Positions 24,479 through 33,088 of a stretch of 64,000 nucleotides of DNA are shown piece by piece; the stretch's first letter is position 1; each line of letters opens with the position of its first letter. This DNA comes from Streptomyces albus subsp. albus. Lineage in GTDB: Bacteria > Actinomycetota > Actinomycetes > Streptomycetales > Streptomycetaceae. The notes beneath the pieces were generated by a model. That model searched no databases and was not told the DNA's origin. It worked only from the letters and a program-made list of their open reading frames with translations. The stretch lies in NCBI RefSeq assembly GCF_000725885.1, contig NZ_JODR01000015.1:1-64000 (forward strand), written 5' to 3'. Both the position numbers and the translations under genes were made by a program.

Positions 24479-25339
24479 GTGCCCGACCGCCCGGCCCGTC
24501 CGGCCCGCAAGAAGCCGCAGCTCCACCACGCACGTGTGGTGCGCACCGAACAGCTCACCCCGCACATGGTGCGGATCGTCCTCGGTGGCGGCTCCCTGGC
24601 CGGCTTCACCGCCGGTGAACACACCGACCACTACGTCAAACTGCTGTTCCCGGCCCCGGGCGTGGTCTACCCGGAGCCGTTCGACATCGAGCGGATCCGC
24701 GCCGAGTTCCCCCGCGACCAGTGGCCGTCCATGCGCACCTACACCGTCCGCGCCTGGGACCCGGCCGCCCGGGAGCTGACCATCGACTTCGTCGTCCACG
24801 GCGACGAGGGACTGGCCGGTCCCTGGGCCCGGGACGCGGCCGTCGGGGACGAGGTCCGGTTCCTGGGGCCCGGCGGCGCCTACTCCCCCAGCCCCGACGC
24901 GGACTGGCATCTGCTGGCCGGCGACGAGAGCGCACTGCCCGCCATCGCCGCCTCCCTCGCCCGCGTACCGGCCGGGGCGCCGGTACGGGCCTTCATCGAG
25001 GTGGCCGGCCCCGAGGAGGAGCAGGAGCTGGCCGCACCGGCCGGCGCCGAGGTGGTCTGGCTGCACCGCGGCGACGCCCCCGTGGGCGAGCGGCTGGTCG
25101 CCGCCGTCCGCGGCCTGGAGTTCCCGCCCGGGCGGGTGCACGCCTTCGTCCACGGCGAGGCCCACTTCGTCAAGGAGCTCCGCGGCCACCTGCGCCTCGA
25201 GCGGGGCATCACACGCGAGCAGCTCTCCATCTCCGGCTACTGGCGGCTCGGCGCAGACGAGGACGGCTGGCAGGCCTCGAAGCGCGAGTGGAACGCCCAG
25301 GTGGAGGCCGAACAGGAGAACCAGCCGGCGGTGGCCTAG
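24479..25339 (+). CDS. Siderophore-interacting protein (FAD-dependent ferric-siderophore reductase)
   Basis: A 286-residue SIP-family flavoprotein from a GTG with GGAGG upstream. The FAD-binding domain contains LTPHMVRIVLGG and MRTYTVRAWDPAARELTIDF, the flavin-binding RxYT motif. FVVHGDEGLAGPWA and FLGPGGAYSPSPDADWHLLA follow. The NAD(P)H-binding C-terminal domain has GDESALPAIAASL and ends GYWRLGADEDGWQASKREW. It would reduce the ferric-siderophore complex after import, releasing Fe(II). The upstream iron box supports induction by iron limitation. Its TAG stop shares the CTA(G) with the opposing phospholipase stop, so the two 3' ends touch. Confidence 0.93.
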   Translation: MPDRPARPARKKPQLHHARVVRTEQLTPHMVRIVLGGGSLAGFTAGEHTDHYVKLLFPAPGVVYPEPFDIERIRAEFPRDQWPSMRTYTVRAWDPAARELTIDFVVHGDEGLAGPWARDAAVGDEVRFLGPGGAYSPSPDADWHLLAGDESALPAIAASLARVPAGAPVRAFIEVAGPEEEQELAAPAGAEVVWLHRGDAPVGERLVAAVRGLEFPPGRVHAFVHGEAHFVKELRGHLRLERGITREQLSISGYWRLGADEDGWQASKREWNAQVEAEQENQPAVA

Positions 25340-26558
25340 CCCTCCAGCGGGGCCGGGCAGTTCCGTGGCCCCGTCACCGGGTTGCACCGTACGGCGCCCC
25401 GGGTGCCGGGCAGTTGGGCGACGTAGTCGGAGCCGTACCGCGCCGCCATGCCCGGTACGGGGAAGTCGGTGCTGACCATCTGGGCACCCGAGGACAGCGC
25501 GTCCCGCAGCATGCTGGTGTCCCCGCTGCGTGCCTGGTCCAGCGGAACGTCGGCGCGGTCCGCACGAAGTACCCGCGCCGCACCAGGTCCCGGATGACCG
25601 CCCTGTTCGCCCCCGTGGGGTCGTTGACCTTCATGAACGCCGCATCGGGCCGCCCCGGCTCGGAGTCGGTGAACAGCACCCGCCCCTGGAGGCTCTCGCG
25701 CCCGCCCGCGCGGTACGCGTCCTGGATGTCACGCGCGTCGTTGTCCATGAAGAACATCACCTGTCCGCGGGTGGCGCGCACCGTGGGCCACCCGCGCCGC
25801 AGCACGGACTGCTCCAGCGTCCGGGCGCCCCGCCGCACGTCGTCGGGGGTGACCATCTCCCGTTCCCCGAAGACCGCACGGATCTCCTCGTCCAGCGCGT
25901 CGAGCAGCGCGGTGTCCCAGGGCGGGCTCTTGGCACCGCCCTGCTCCTCCAGCCGGGGATCGGTCCGCTTGAGCTCCAGCAGGACGGGGACGGCGACGTG
26001 CCCGGGCCGGCGGTCGGACCATTCCTTGATCTGCCGCAGACAGCCGCGCAGCGTCGTGCACGACGAGCGGTAGTCGAAGTCGGCCCAGTGCAGCACCTTG
26101 AACCCGGGCCTGCGCAGCTCCGGGTCGGTGAGCGGCGGCAGCCCGGCCCGCTCGCGCAGCAGCGGGCCGGCGTACAGCCCGCCGTCGGGATCGGGGAAGA
26201 CGTCCAGTTCGACACCCCGTACGCGCTGCTGCTCGAACTGTACGGGCAGCGAGGCGTGGCTGTAGAGCAGCGTCTGCCAGTTGGGGTCGTACCGGGACAT
26301 CAGCTGCTGCTCGGCCGGCGAGGTGGTTTCGCGGTGATAGCTGTTGTGCGTGGCCATGGCCTGAACCTGGGTGAGCCGCAGACCGCCCGCCGGGTCCGCC
26401 CCGGGGCCGCCACGGGCACCGTGCGCCTCCCCGCTCCCCGGCCCGGCGGTGGCGGCCGGTGCGGCCGTCGCCACGAGGGCGACGACGGCGGTCACGGCGC
26501 AGGCCCAGCGGCGCAGCCGTACCGGCTTTCTGGGGATCGCGGGAGTTCTCGTACGCAC
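25336..26558 (-). CDS. Secreted PI-PLC-like phosphodiesterase (SaPLC1 family), apparent C-terminal frameshift
   Basis: A signal peptide (VRTRTPAIPRKPVRLRRWAC then hydrophobic VTAVVALVATAAPAATA) precedes a phosphatidylinositol-specific phospholipase C-type barrel. It has the catalytic His in QVQAMATHNSYH, RGVELDVFPD, VLHWADFDYRSSC, LLELKRTD and VMFFMDNDARD. The family includes Streptomyces PLC1 enzymes. The uninterrupted frame runs to a stop at 25374 but turns into an Arg/Pro-rich non-family tail after VRRGYFVRT. One base missing near 25557 would restore a coherent end (RADVPLDQARSGDTSMLRDA, later SDYVAQLPGTRG) stopping at 25336, about 407 residues in all. The feature is drawn to that restored end. 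A sequencing error or a real mutation is possible. Confidence 0.75.
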
Positions 26559-26609
26559 AGGGCCCCCTGTCGGGTGAGGTACGGGCGGGACGGGCGATCA
26601 CACGAGACG

Positions 26610-26644
26610 CTGCCGGGCCCGTGGGACGGCACGGTGCCCGGCAG
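26610..26644. repeat. 9-bp inverted repeat upstream of the PI-PLC gene
   Basis: CTGCCGGGC (26610-26618) and GCCCGGCAG (26636-26644) are perfect complements with a 17-nt spacer, about 50 bp upstream of the phospholipase start and inside the 246-bp gap before helY. Whether it is an operator or a hairpin is not clear. Confidence 0.35.
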
Positions 26645-26784
26645 TCGACGCACGCTTGAACATCCCGCCGCCGCACGCCTCCGTCAACACCGCCGCCCGG
26701 CCATACCGCCCCAGCGGGCAGCGGAAGGCCCCGTCCCCTCGCCGGACGGATCCCGTTTGCGGAGAGGGTGGGGCCGAACGTGCC

Positions 26785-26806
26785 GACGGCCCGGGCCGTG
26801 GCCGTC
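26785..26806 (-). terminator. Hairpin overlapping the helY stop
   Basis: GACGGCC (26785-26791) pairs with GGCCGTC (26800-26806) over an 8-nt spacer, overlapping the stop codon of the helicase gene. It is short and GC-rich without a U-tract, so this is only a candidate terminator. Confidence 0.35.
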
Positions 26807-29615
26807 AGCCGACGCTGGAGTACGCCACGACCCCGCGCAGCATCCCGTCGATGGCCTTCCGCGCGTTCCTGGCCACCGTGCCGGAGCCGGGTGCCGCAGC
26901 CGCCAGCTGGCCGAGGACGTCGATGACCTGCTTGCACCAGCGCACGAAGTCACCGGCGGGCATGTCCGCCTCGCGCAGCACCTCATCCAGACCGTGGCCG
27001 TCCGCCCAGCGGTACGCGGCCCAGGCGAAGCCCAGATCGGGCTCGCGCTGGCCCACCCCCTCGGCCGCGGTGATGCGGTGGTCCTCCTCCAGGGCGTCGA
27101 GCCGGCCCCAGATGCGCACCATCTCGCCGAGCGCGGCACGCGCCCGGCCGCCGGGCATCTTCGGCGGCAGCGCGTCGTCCCCGCTGCGCGACTCGTACAC
27201 CAGCGCGGAGACACAGGCGGCCAGCTCCTGGGGCGGCAGCCCCTCCCACACGCCCTCACGCAGACACTCGGAGGCCAGCAGGTCCAGCTCGCCGTAGAGC
27301 CGGGCCAGCACCCGGCCGTCATCGGTGACGTGGTCGTCCCGTAGATAGCCGAGCTCCGTGAGCACGGCACAGACCCGGTCGAAGGTGCGGGCGATGGTGT
27401 TGGTCCGCCCGGCGATACGCCGCTCCAGCTGACGGGTGTCCCGCTTGAGCCGGTGGTAGCGCTCGGCCCACCGGGCGTGGTCCTCCCGCTCGTCGCAGCC
27501 GTGGCACGGGTGCTGGCGGATGGCCTTGCGCAGCCGCTCGATCTCGGGGTCGTCGGCCGCCGCCGACCGCTGCCTGCGGTGCCGCTCGGGCACGTAGTGG
27601 CCCGCCTTGCTGCGCAGTGCGGAGGCCAGGTCCCGGCGGGACTGGGGGCTGCGCGCGTTGAACGACTTGGGGATGCGCATCCGCTCCAGCGGTTCGACCG
27701 GCACCGGGAAGTCGATCGGTCCCAGCCGTTTGACCTGCCGCTGCGCGGTCAGCACCAGCGGACGCGGCCCCTCGTTGCCGGCGCCGCCGTCGTAGCCCCT
27801 GCGGTGCGCGGCGCCCCGGCCGCCGGCCACGCCCGGGTCCAGCACCAGTGCCAGCCCGGCGAACTTGCCGGTCGGCACATGGATGATGTCGCCCGGCTTG
27901 AGCCTCTCCAGCGCCGCGGCTGCCTGGGCACGCCGCTGGCTGGCGCCCTGCTTGGCCAGCTCCGTCTCCCGGTCCTTGAGCTGCCGGCGCAGCCCCGCGT
28001 ACTCCTCGAAGTCCCCCAGATGGCAGGTCATGGAGGCGTGGTAGCCGGCCAGCCCCTCCTCGTTCTTCTGCACCTGCCGGGAGATGCCGACCACCGAACG
28101 GTCGGCCTGGAACTGCGCGAACGACGTCTCCAAAAGCTCGCGGGAGCGGTGCCGGCCGAACTGGGAGACGAGATTGACCGCCATGTTGTACGACGGTTTG
28201 AAGGACGACCGCAGCGGATACGTGCGGGCACCGGCCAGCCCGGCCAGCGCCCCCGGGTCCATTCCGCGCTGCCACAGCACCACGGCGTGGCCCTCGATGT
28301 CGATGCCACGCCGCCCCGCGCGCCCCGTCAGCTGCGTGTACTCGCCCGGGGTGATGTCGGCGTGCTGCTCGCCGTTCCACTTGACCAGCTTCTCCAGCAC
28401 CACGGAGCGGGCCGGCATGTTGATGCCCAGCGCCAGCGTCTCGGTGGCGAAGACGGCCTTGACCAGTCCGCGGACGAACAGCTCCTCGACCACTTCCTTG
28501 AAGGTCGGCAGCATGCCCGCGTGGTGCGCGGCGATGCCCCGCTCCAGGCCCTCCAGCCACTCGAAGTAGCCCAGGACGTGCAGATCCTTGTCGGGGATGT
28601 CGCGGGTGCGCTCCTCCACGATCTCGCGGACCTTGGCGCGGGCGGCGTTGTCGTTGAGCCGCAGCCCGGAGTAGAGGCACTGCTGGACGGCCGCCTCGCA
28701 GCCGGCCCGGCTGAAGATGAAGGTGATGGCGGGGAGCAGCCCCTCCGCGTCGAGCCGGTCGATCACCTCGGGCCGGCTCGGGGTCCAGATCCGGGCGCGC
28801 TGCCGGCGCTCCCGCTCCCGGTCGGCCTCCCGCTGCGGCCGGGACCGCCGCCGGTCGCGGGGGAGCCGGCTGTTCTCCATCCGGGCCATCCGCACCAGGT
28901 CGGGGTTGACCTCGCGCTTGTCCCCGGACTCCTCGAACAGGTCGTACATGCGCCGGCCGGCCAGCACGTGCTGCCACAGCGGCACCGGACGGTGCTCGGA
29001 GACGATCACCTCGGTGTCGCCGCGCACCGCGTCCAGCCAGTCACCGAACTCCTCCGCGTTGGAGACGGTGGCCGACAGCGAGACGAGGGTGACCGAGGCC
29101 GGGAGGTGGATGATCACCTCTTCCCAGACGGCGCCGCGGAAGCGGTCCGAGAGGTAGTGGACCTCGTCCATGACGACGTAGCCGAGCCCCAGCAGCGATT
29201 TGGAGCCCGCGTAGAGCATGTTCCGCAGCACCTCGGTGGTCATCACGACCACCGGCGCCTCGGAATTGACGCTGTTGTCGCCGGTCAGCAGTCCGACGTT
29301 GGCGGAGCCGTAGCGCTTGGCCAGGTCGTTGTACTTCTGATTCGAGAGCGCCTTGATCGGCGTGGTGTAGAAGCACTTGCGGCCCTGCTCCAGGGCCAGG
29401 TGGACGGCGAACTCGCCCACGATGGTCTTGCCTGAGCCGGTCGGCGCCGCGACCAGCACTCCCTTTCCTGCTTCGAGGGCTTGGCACGCCTCGATCTGGA
29501 AGGCGTCCAGATCGAAGTCGTACATGTCACGGAAGGGGGCCAGAGCGGTGGCCTGCTCCTCGGCGCGCCTGCGGGCCGCCGCGTACCGCTCCGCGGGGGA
29601 CAGATCCTCGGTCAT
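26805..29615 (-). CDS. helY: Ski2/Mtr4-like DEAD/DEAH-box RNA helicase (HelY type)
   Basis: A 936-residue helicase. The N-terminal RecA domain has AAPTGSGKT, TTPIKALSNQKY, the DEVH box VMDEVHYLSDRFRG and SLSATVSNAEEFG. The second RecA domain has FIFSRAGCEAAVQQ, AAHHAGMLP, ATETLALGINMPAR and QLTGRAGRRGID. The Mtr4-like C-terminal helical domain follows (HIPTGKFAGLALV-like segment, then HPCHGCDEREDHARWAERYH). The family unwinds structured RNA, probably for RNA decay. The ATG at 29615 (MTEDLSPAERYAAARRRAEE) matches family N-termini; a GTG at 29648 would add 11 residues. Confidence 0.92.
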   Translation of the reverse strand: MTEDLSPAERYAAARRRAEEQATALAPFRDMYDFDLDAFQIEACQALEAGKGVLVAAPTGSGKTIVGEFAVHLALEQGRKCFYTTPIKALSNQKYNDLAKRYGSANVGLLTGDNSVNSEAPVVVMTTEVLRNMLYAGSKSLLGLGYVVMDEVHYLSDRFRGAVWEEVIIHLPASVTLVSLSATVSNAEEFGDWLDAVRGDTEVIVSEHRPVPLWQHVLAGRRMYDLFEESGDKREVNPDLVRMARMENSRLPRDRRRSRPQREADRERERRQRARIWTPSRPEVIDRLDAEGLLPAITFIFSRAGCEAAVQQCLYSGLRLNDNAARAKVREIVEERTRDIPDKDLHVLGYFEWLEGLERGIAAHHAGMLPTFKEVVEELFVRGLVKAVFATETLALGINMPARSVVLEKLVKWNGEQHADITPGEYTQLTGRAGRRGIDIEGHAVVLWQRGMDPGALAGLAGARTYPLRSSFKPSYNMAVNLVSQFGRHRSRELLETSFAQFQADRSVVGISRQVQKNEEGLAGYHASMTCHLGDFEEYAGLRRQLKDRETELAKQGASQRRAQAAAALERLKPGDIIHVPTGKFAGLALVLDPGVAGGRGAAHRRGYDGGAGNEGPRPLVLTAQRQVKRLGPIDFPVPVEPLERMRIPKSFNARSPQSRRDLASALRSKAGHYVPERHRRQRSAAADDPEIERLRKAIRQHPCHGCDEREDHARWAERYHRLKRDTRQLERRIAGRTNTIARTFDRVCAVLTELGYLRDDHVTDDGRVLARLYGELDLLASECLREGVWEGLPPQELAACVSALVYESRSGDDALPPKMPGGRARAALGEMVRIWGRLDALEEDHRITAAEGVGQREPDLGFAWAAYRWADGHGLDEVLREADMPAGDFVRWCKQVIDVLGQLAAAAPGSGTVARNARKAIDGMLRGVVAYSSVG

Positions 29616-29702
29616 CGTGAGTACGAGCCTACCGGTCGCCCCTGACACCGCTCACGATCTTTACCGGCCGATGGGGCAGAACCCGTGGTCAACGGCGTAC
29701 GG

Positions 29703-30629
29703 TCAGCCGGTGGGCGGGACGGCGCCGGCCGTGCCGGGCCCGTCCGTCAGCAGGCGCACCGCCTCCGGGACGGCCCGTACCGTCAGCGGCAGGGGCCCGA
29801 GCGGCTCGCCGTCGGCATAGCCGGTCACGCCGGGCGCGTCAAGTGTCACACTCCGTACCCGGTGGGTGGTGACGGCCGGATGCCCCAGGTGGGTGCCCTT
29901 GTAGACCCGGGGGAAGACCCGCAGCAGCTCACGGCGGGAGCACTCCCCCACCACGGTGACGTCGAGCAGCCCGTCGTCCAGGGCCGCCCGGGCGCAGATC
30001 CGCATGCCGCCGCCGTAGGAGGGCCCGTTGCCGACGGCGACGAGAGTGGCGGCGACCTCGAACGGCTCCCCCGCGTCCAGCGTGATCGTGTACGGGACGG
30101 TGCGCAGCGCGGCCAGTTCGACGAGCAGGGCGAGGTCGTACTTGAGACGTCCGGTGGGCCGGCGCATCCGGTTGCCGCGATCGTTGACCCGCGAGTCGAA
30201 ACCGGAGGCCAGCACGGAACCGAACCAGCGCTCCCCCACCCGGCCCAGATCGAGCGCCCGCTGGTGTCCGGCCTTGAGCGCCTCGGCCACCAGCCGCCCG
30301 GCCGCGCCCGGGTCGCGTACGGGAAGCCCGGTGGCGCGGGCGAAGTCGTTGCCGGTGCCGACGGCGACCACACCGAGCGGTACGGGCGTCCCGGCGACGG
30401 CCTGGAGGGCGAGCGAGACCATGCCGTCCCCGCCCACGGCTATCAGCGCCCCGGTACCGCCCCGCACCGCGTGCCGGGCACGGGAGAGGGCGTCGTCCGC
30501 GTCGGCTCCGACCACGGTGCGCACGGTGAACCCCGCGTCCCGGAGTGCGCGGGCCGCCGGCTGGGCCGCCGCGGCGCCCCGGCCCCGGCCGGCCGCGGGG
30601 TTGACGAAAAGGGTGATCTCGCTGGTCAC
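29703..30629 (-). CDS. Diacylglycerol/lipid kinase (DagK family)
   Basis: A 308-residue lipid kinase. It starts at GTG 30629 with TSEITLFVNPAAGRGRG, the nucleotide-binding glycine-rich strand. The catalytic IAVGGDGMVSLALQAVAGTP and GVVAVGTGNDFARATGLPV follow. The C-terminal beta-sandwich contains VAVGNGPSYGGGMRICARAALDDG and YADGEPLG. It would phosphorylate diacylglycerol or a related lipid at the membrane. It begins 17 bp after tatC on the same strand, so it is probably in the tatC transcript. Confidence 0.9.
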   Translation of the reverse strand: MTSEITLFVNPAAGRGRGAAAAQPAARALRDAGFTVRTVVGADADDALSRARHAVRGGTGALIAVGGDGMVSLALQAVAGTPVPLGVVAVGTGNDFARATGLPVRDPGAAGRLVAEALKAGHQRALDLGRVGERWFGSVLASGFDSRVNDRGNRMRRPTGRLKYDLALLVELAALRTVPYTITLDAGEPFEVAATLVAVGNGPSYGGGMRICARAALDDGLLDVTVVGECSRRELLRVFPRVYKGTHLGHPAVTTHRVRSVTLDAPGVTGYADGEPLGPLPLTVRAVPEAVRLLTDGPGTAGAVPPTG

Positions 30630-30646
30630 AGGCGGACGATAGCCGC

Positions 30647-31624
30647 TCAGGTGACGTCGTCGTAACCGTTCCGGTTGGCGGAACCGCCCTCGTCGGTGCC
30701 GTTCCCGGCGCCCGGCTCGGTCACCGACCGCGGCCCGGGCAGCGACTCGGAGGCGCCGACGGTCTCCGGGGTGTGGTCGAGCGGTGCGGCCTCGTCGTCG
30801 TCCAGGCCCGCGTACGGATTGGCACGGCCGCGCCGGCGGTCGTTGAACAGGCAGATGGCGACCGCACCGAAGTACAGCAGCACGATGGGCGCCGCCAGCG
30901 CGCACATCGTCAGCGGGTCACCGGTGGGGGTGGCGACGGCGGCGAAGACGGTGATGCCGACGACCATCCCGCGCCACCAGCCCAGCAGCCGCTTCCCGGT
31001 GAGGATGCCGCCGAAGTTCAGCAGGACCAGCAGCAGCGGAAGCTCGAAGGCCAGCCCGAAGACGATCACCAGGCGGGTGACGATGTCCAGGAAGTCGTCG
31101 AGCGGGATGAGGTTGCCCGCGCCCTCGGGGCTGAAGTCCAGCAGGGTCTTGGCGGCCTTGGGCAGCAGCACGTACGCCAGGCAGGCACCGGCCAGGAACA
31201 GCGGCACGCCGGCGGCGACGAAGGAGCGCGCGTACCGCTTCTCGTGCTTGTGCAGGCCGGGCGCGAGGAAGCCCCACAGCTGGTAGAGCCACACCGGGGA
31301 GGCGATGACGACGCCCGTGGTCAGCGCCACCTTCAGCATGATGGTGAACGGCGCGATCAGGCCGTTGATGGTGATCTCGGCGCAGGTCTCGCCTTCCTTG
31401 GCGGCCTCGCCGAAGCCCTTGGTGCAGCCCACCGACTCCCGCACGGGGTGCATCAGGAAGTCGGCGATCTGCTTGTAGTAGATCATCGCCACGACGGTGA
31501 CGACGAGGACCGCCAGCACCGACTTCATGAGGCGGTTGCGCAACTCCCGCAGATGGTCCGCGAGAGGCATCCGCCCCTCGGGGTCCTTCCGCTGTTTACC
31601 CTGCTTACGGGCGGACTTGAGCAC
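30647..31624 (-). CDS. tatC: Twin-arginine translocase subunit TatC
   Basis: A 325-residue membrane protein with six helices. It has the family signature PLADHLRELRNRLMKSVLAV at the N-terminus, which contains the signal-peptide-binding region, then LKVALTTGVVIASPVWLYQLW, LPLLLVLLNFGGILTGKRL and MVVGITVFAAVATPTGDPLT. A hydrophilic Asp/Glu/Gly-rich tail of about 70 residues is typical of actinobacterial TatC. It recognises folded cofactor-bearing and other Tat substrates together with TatA. Its GTG follows GAGG, and tatA is 102 bp upstream on the same strand. Confidence 0.95.
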   Translation of the reverse strand: MLKSARKQGKQRKDPEGRMPLADHLRELRNRLMKSVLAVLVVTVVAMIYYKQIADFLMHPVRESVGCTKGFGEAAKEGETCAEITINGLIAPFTIMLKVALTTGVVIASPVWLYQLWGFLAPGLHKHEKRYARSFVAAGVPLFLAGACLAYVLLPKAAKTLLDFSPEGAGNLIPLDDFLDIVTRLVIVFGLAFELPLLLVLLNFGGILTGKRLLGWWRGMVVGITVFAAVATPTGDPLTMCALAAPIVLLYFGAVAICLFNDRRRGRANPYAGLDDDEAAPLDHTPETVGASESLPGPRSVTEPGAGNGTDEGGSANRNGYDDVT

Positions 31625-31726
31625 CCCTCGTCCTCAGTCTCGAAGTGTCGGATACGGCAGGCGCGGCCCGCGCACGGCCACGGCCGGGCGACGGGCGGCG
31701 GACACGGTCGGCGTGTGCCGGACCGC

Positions 31727-32008
31727 TCAGCTCTGCTTGGGCTGGTCGGCCGGCTCGGAGACGGGACGGGAAGAGGTCACGTCACCGGGGGCGGCCTGGA
31801 TCGTCTTCGCCGCCGACTGGGCCGTGCCGTTCCGGTCCGGGTCGCCGTCGGAACCGCTCTCCTTCTTCATCTGCTTGGCCTCGCTCTTGAGGATGCGGGC
31901 CGACTTACCGAGCGAACGGGCCATGTCCGGGAGCTTCTTGGCGCCGAACAGCAGCAGGATGACTAGGAGGATCAGTACGATCTCCATGGGCCGCAGATTG
32001 CCGATCAT
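31727..32008 (-). CDS. tatA: Twin-arginine translocase subunit TatA
   Basis: A 93-residue protein. The N-terminal membrane helix is EIVLILLVILLLFGAKKLPD with the hallmark FG hinge before the amphipathic helix (MARSLGKSARILKSEAKQMK). A charged Ser/Asp/Pro-rich tail follows. TatA oligomers form the conducting element of the Tat translocon with TatC, encoded directly downstream. Streptomycetes use Tat heavily for secreted enzymes, several of which are candidates in this window. Confidence 0.95.
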   Translation of the reverse strand: MIGNLRPMEIVLILLVILLLFGAKKLPDMARSLGKSARILKSEAKQMKKESGSDGDPDRNGTAQSAAKTIQAAPGDVTSSRPVSEPADQPKQS

Positions 32009-32220
32009 GTGCCACTACCTTCTCGCCGGGGGCGTGTCCTTGCCTGCCCTTCATCGGACTGGCTGCACCGTGCTGACGTGCCGGGATCGATCGTAACCCT
32101 GCGGAGTGAACACCGGGCAATCCCTGTGCATCCGCACGATTGCGCGCTCGGCATCCACCGACACGGCATCTGGCAGCCTACCGCTCCCCCGTCCATGACT
32201 GGAGACCGCCCGTACGTCGG

Positions 32221-32451
32221 CTATGTCTCGTTCGGCCCTTGCGTTCCGCCCTGCCCGTGGAGACGGCCGGAGCGGGCGGCCAGCGGCTGCGCCGCGCGCT
32301 CCAGGTTCTGGGCGGCCCGGGTGATCCGCTCCGAGCTGTCACCCACCGCCCGGGAGAACCGGCGCACCTCCAGCCCCACGCGGACGGCGAGCACCCCGAG
32401 CACGGCGATGCCGCAGAAGGCGACCGCCAGGAAGAACATCGGCCACAGCAT
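32221..32451 (-). CDS. Small single-span membrane protein
   Basis: A 76-residue protein from ATG 32451. One N-terminal membrane helix (MLWPMFFLAVAFCGIAVLGV) is followed by a short Arg-rich amphipathic stretch and a region predicted helical (EVRRFSRAVGDSSERITRAA). It lies just upstream of tatA on the same strand (212 bp apart) and downstream of the pafC gene. Its position is conserved in the S. coelicolor order as I recall it, but no function is known. The ribosome binding site is weak. Confidence 0.65.
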   Translation of the reverse strand: MLWPMFFLAVAFCGIAVLGVLAVRVGLEVRRFSRAVGDSSERITRAAQNLERAAQPLAARSGRLHGQGGTQGPNET

Positions 32452-33088
32452 GCACGCCAGCTTAGGCCGTCCCCGCACCCCCGGCGGACCACGCCGCCAC
32501 CCCGGCACCGCTCCCCGGCCGGGGCGGCCCGGCACGGGCACCCGCACCCGACCGCCGCCCCTCCCGGCCCCTCTCCAGCGGCCCGGGCCACGGCCACGCC
32601 GGGCCGCGGCCTGACCGGGGCGCCGGGATACGACCGGAATCAGCCGGAGAAAGACCGGCAGGACAGACAGCGGAGAGCACCGGAGGGACCAACGGCCGGC
32701 CGCGGCCCGGTCAGCGAAGCACCACCGGCTCACCCCCAGAGGTACGGATCAGGACCCGGCGACGGAACAGCCCAGGGCCCGGTCAGCGAAGCAGCACCCA
32801 CCAGCCCGAGGCCCGAACCCGGAAGCGGCCCCGCACCGACAGAGGCCGGTTTCGGCGTCGCCACCGCATCAGCCCGGGGCGGGTTCCGGCGCCGGCTCCG
32901 CATCACCCCGGTACCGGTCTCGGCGCCGGCTCCGCATCACCCCGGTACCGGTTCCAGCGTCGGCCCCGCAGCACCCCGGGGGTCAATACCGGGGCCGGTA
33001 CCGAAGTCGCCACCACATCACCCGCCGTCCGAAGCCGGAGTCGGCACCGCACATCAACCCGCCGTCCCAATCCCGAAGCGGCCCCGCA
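32452..33088. other. Repeat-rich intergenic region between pafC and the small membrane protein
   Basis: These 637 bp have no frame with protein-like composition. Both strands remain open only because of extreme GC content. The interval contains an exact 18-bp direct repeat (32704-32721 and 32776-32793) and the 34-bp tandem array annotated separately. Apart from repeats I see no gene, terminator or promoter that can be supported. Confidence 0.55.
32853..32985. repeat. 34-bp tandem repeat array
   Basis: Two 32-bp identical units (32889-32920 and 32923-32954), starting CGGCGCCGGCTCCGCATCAC and ending GGTACCGGT, repeat with a 34-bp period. Degenerate copies flank them at about 32853 and from 32955, and weaker echoes (CCGCAT/CACATCAACCCG) continue to the 3' end of pafC. 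The array is intergenic. It looks like a minisatellite whose copy number could vary between strains. Confidence 0.65.

Noticed and set aside
32853..33088. CRISPR-like array
   Set aside because: Units are directly contiguous with a 34-bp period and no unique spacers, and no cas genes are present. It is a tandem repeat.
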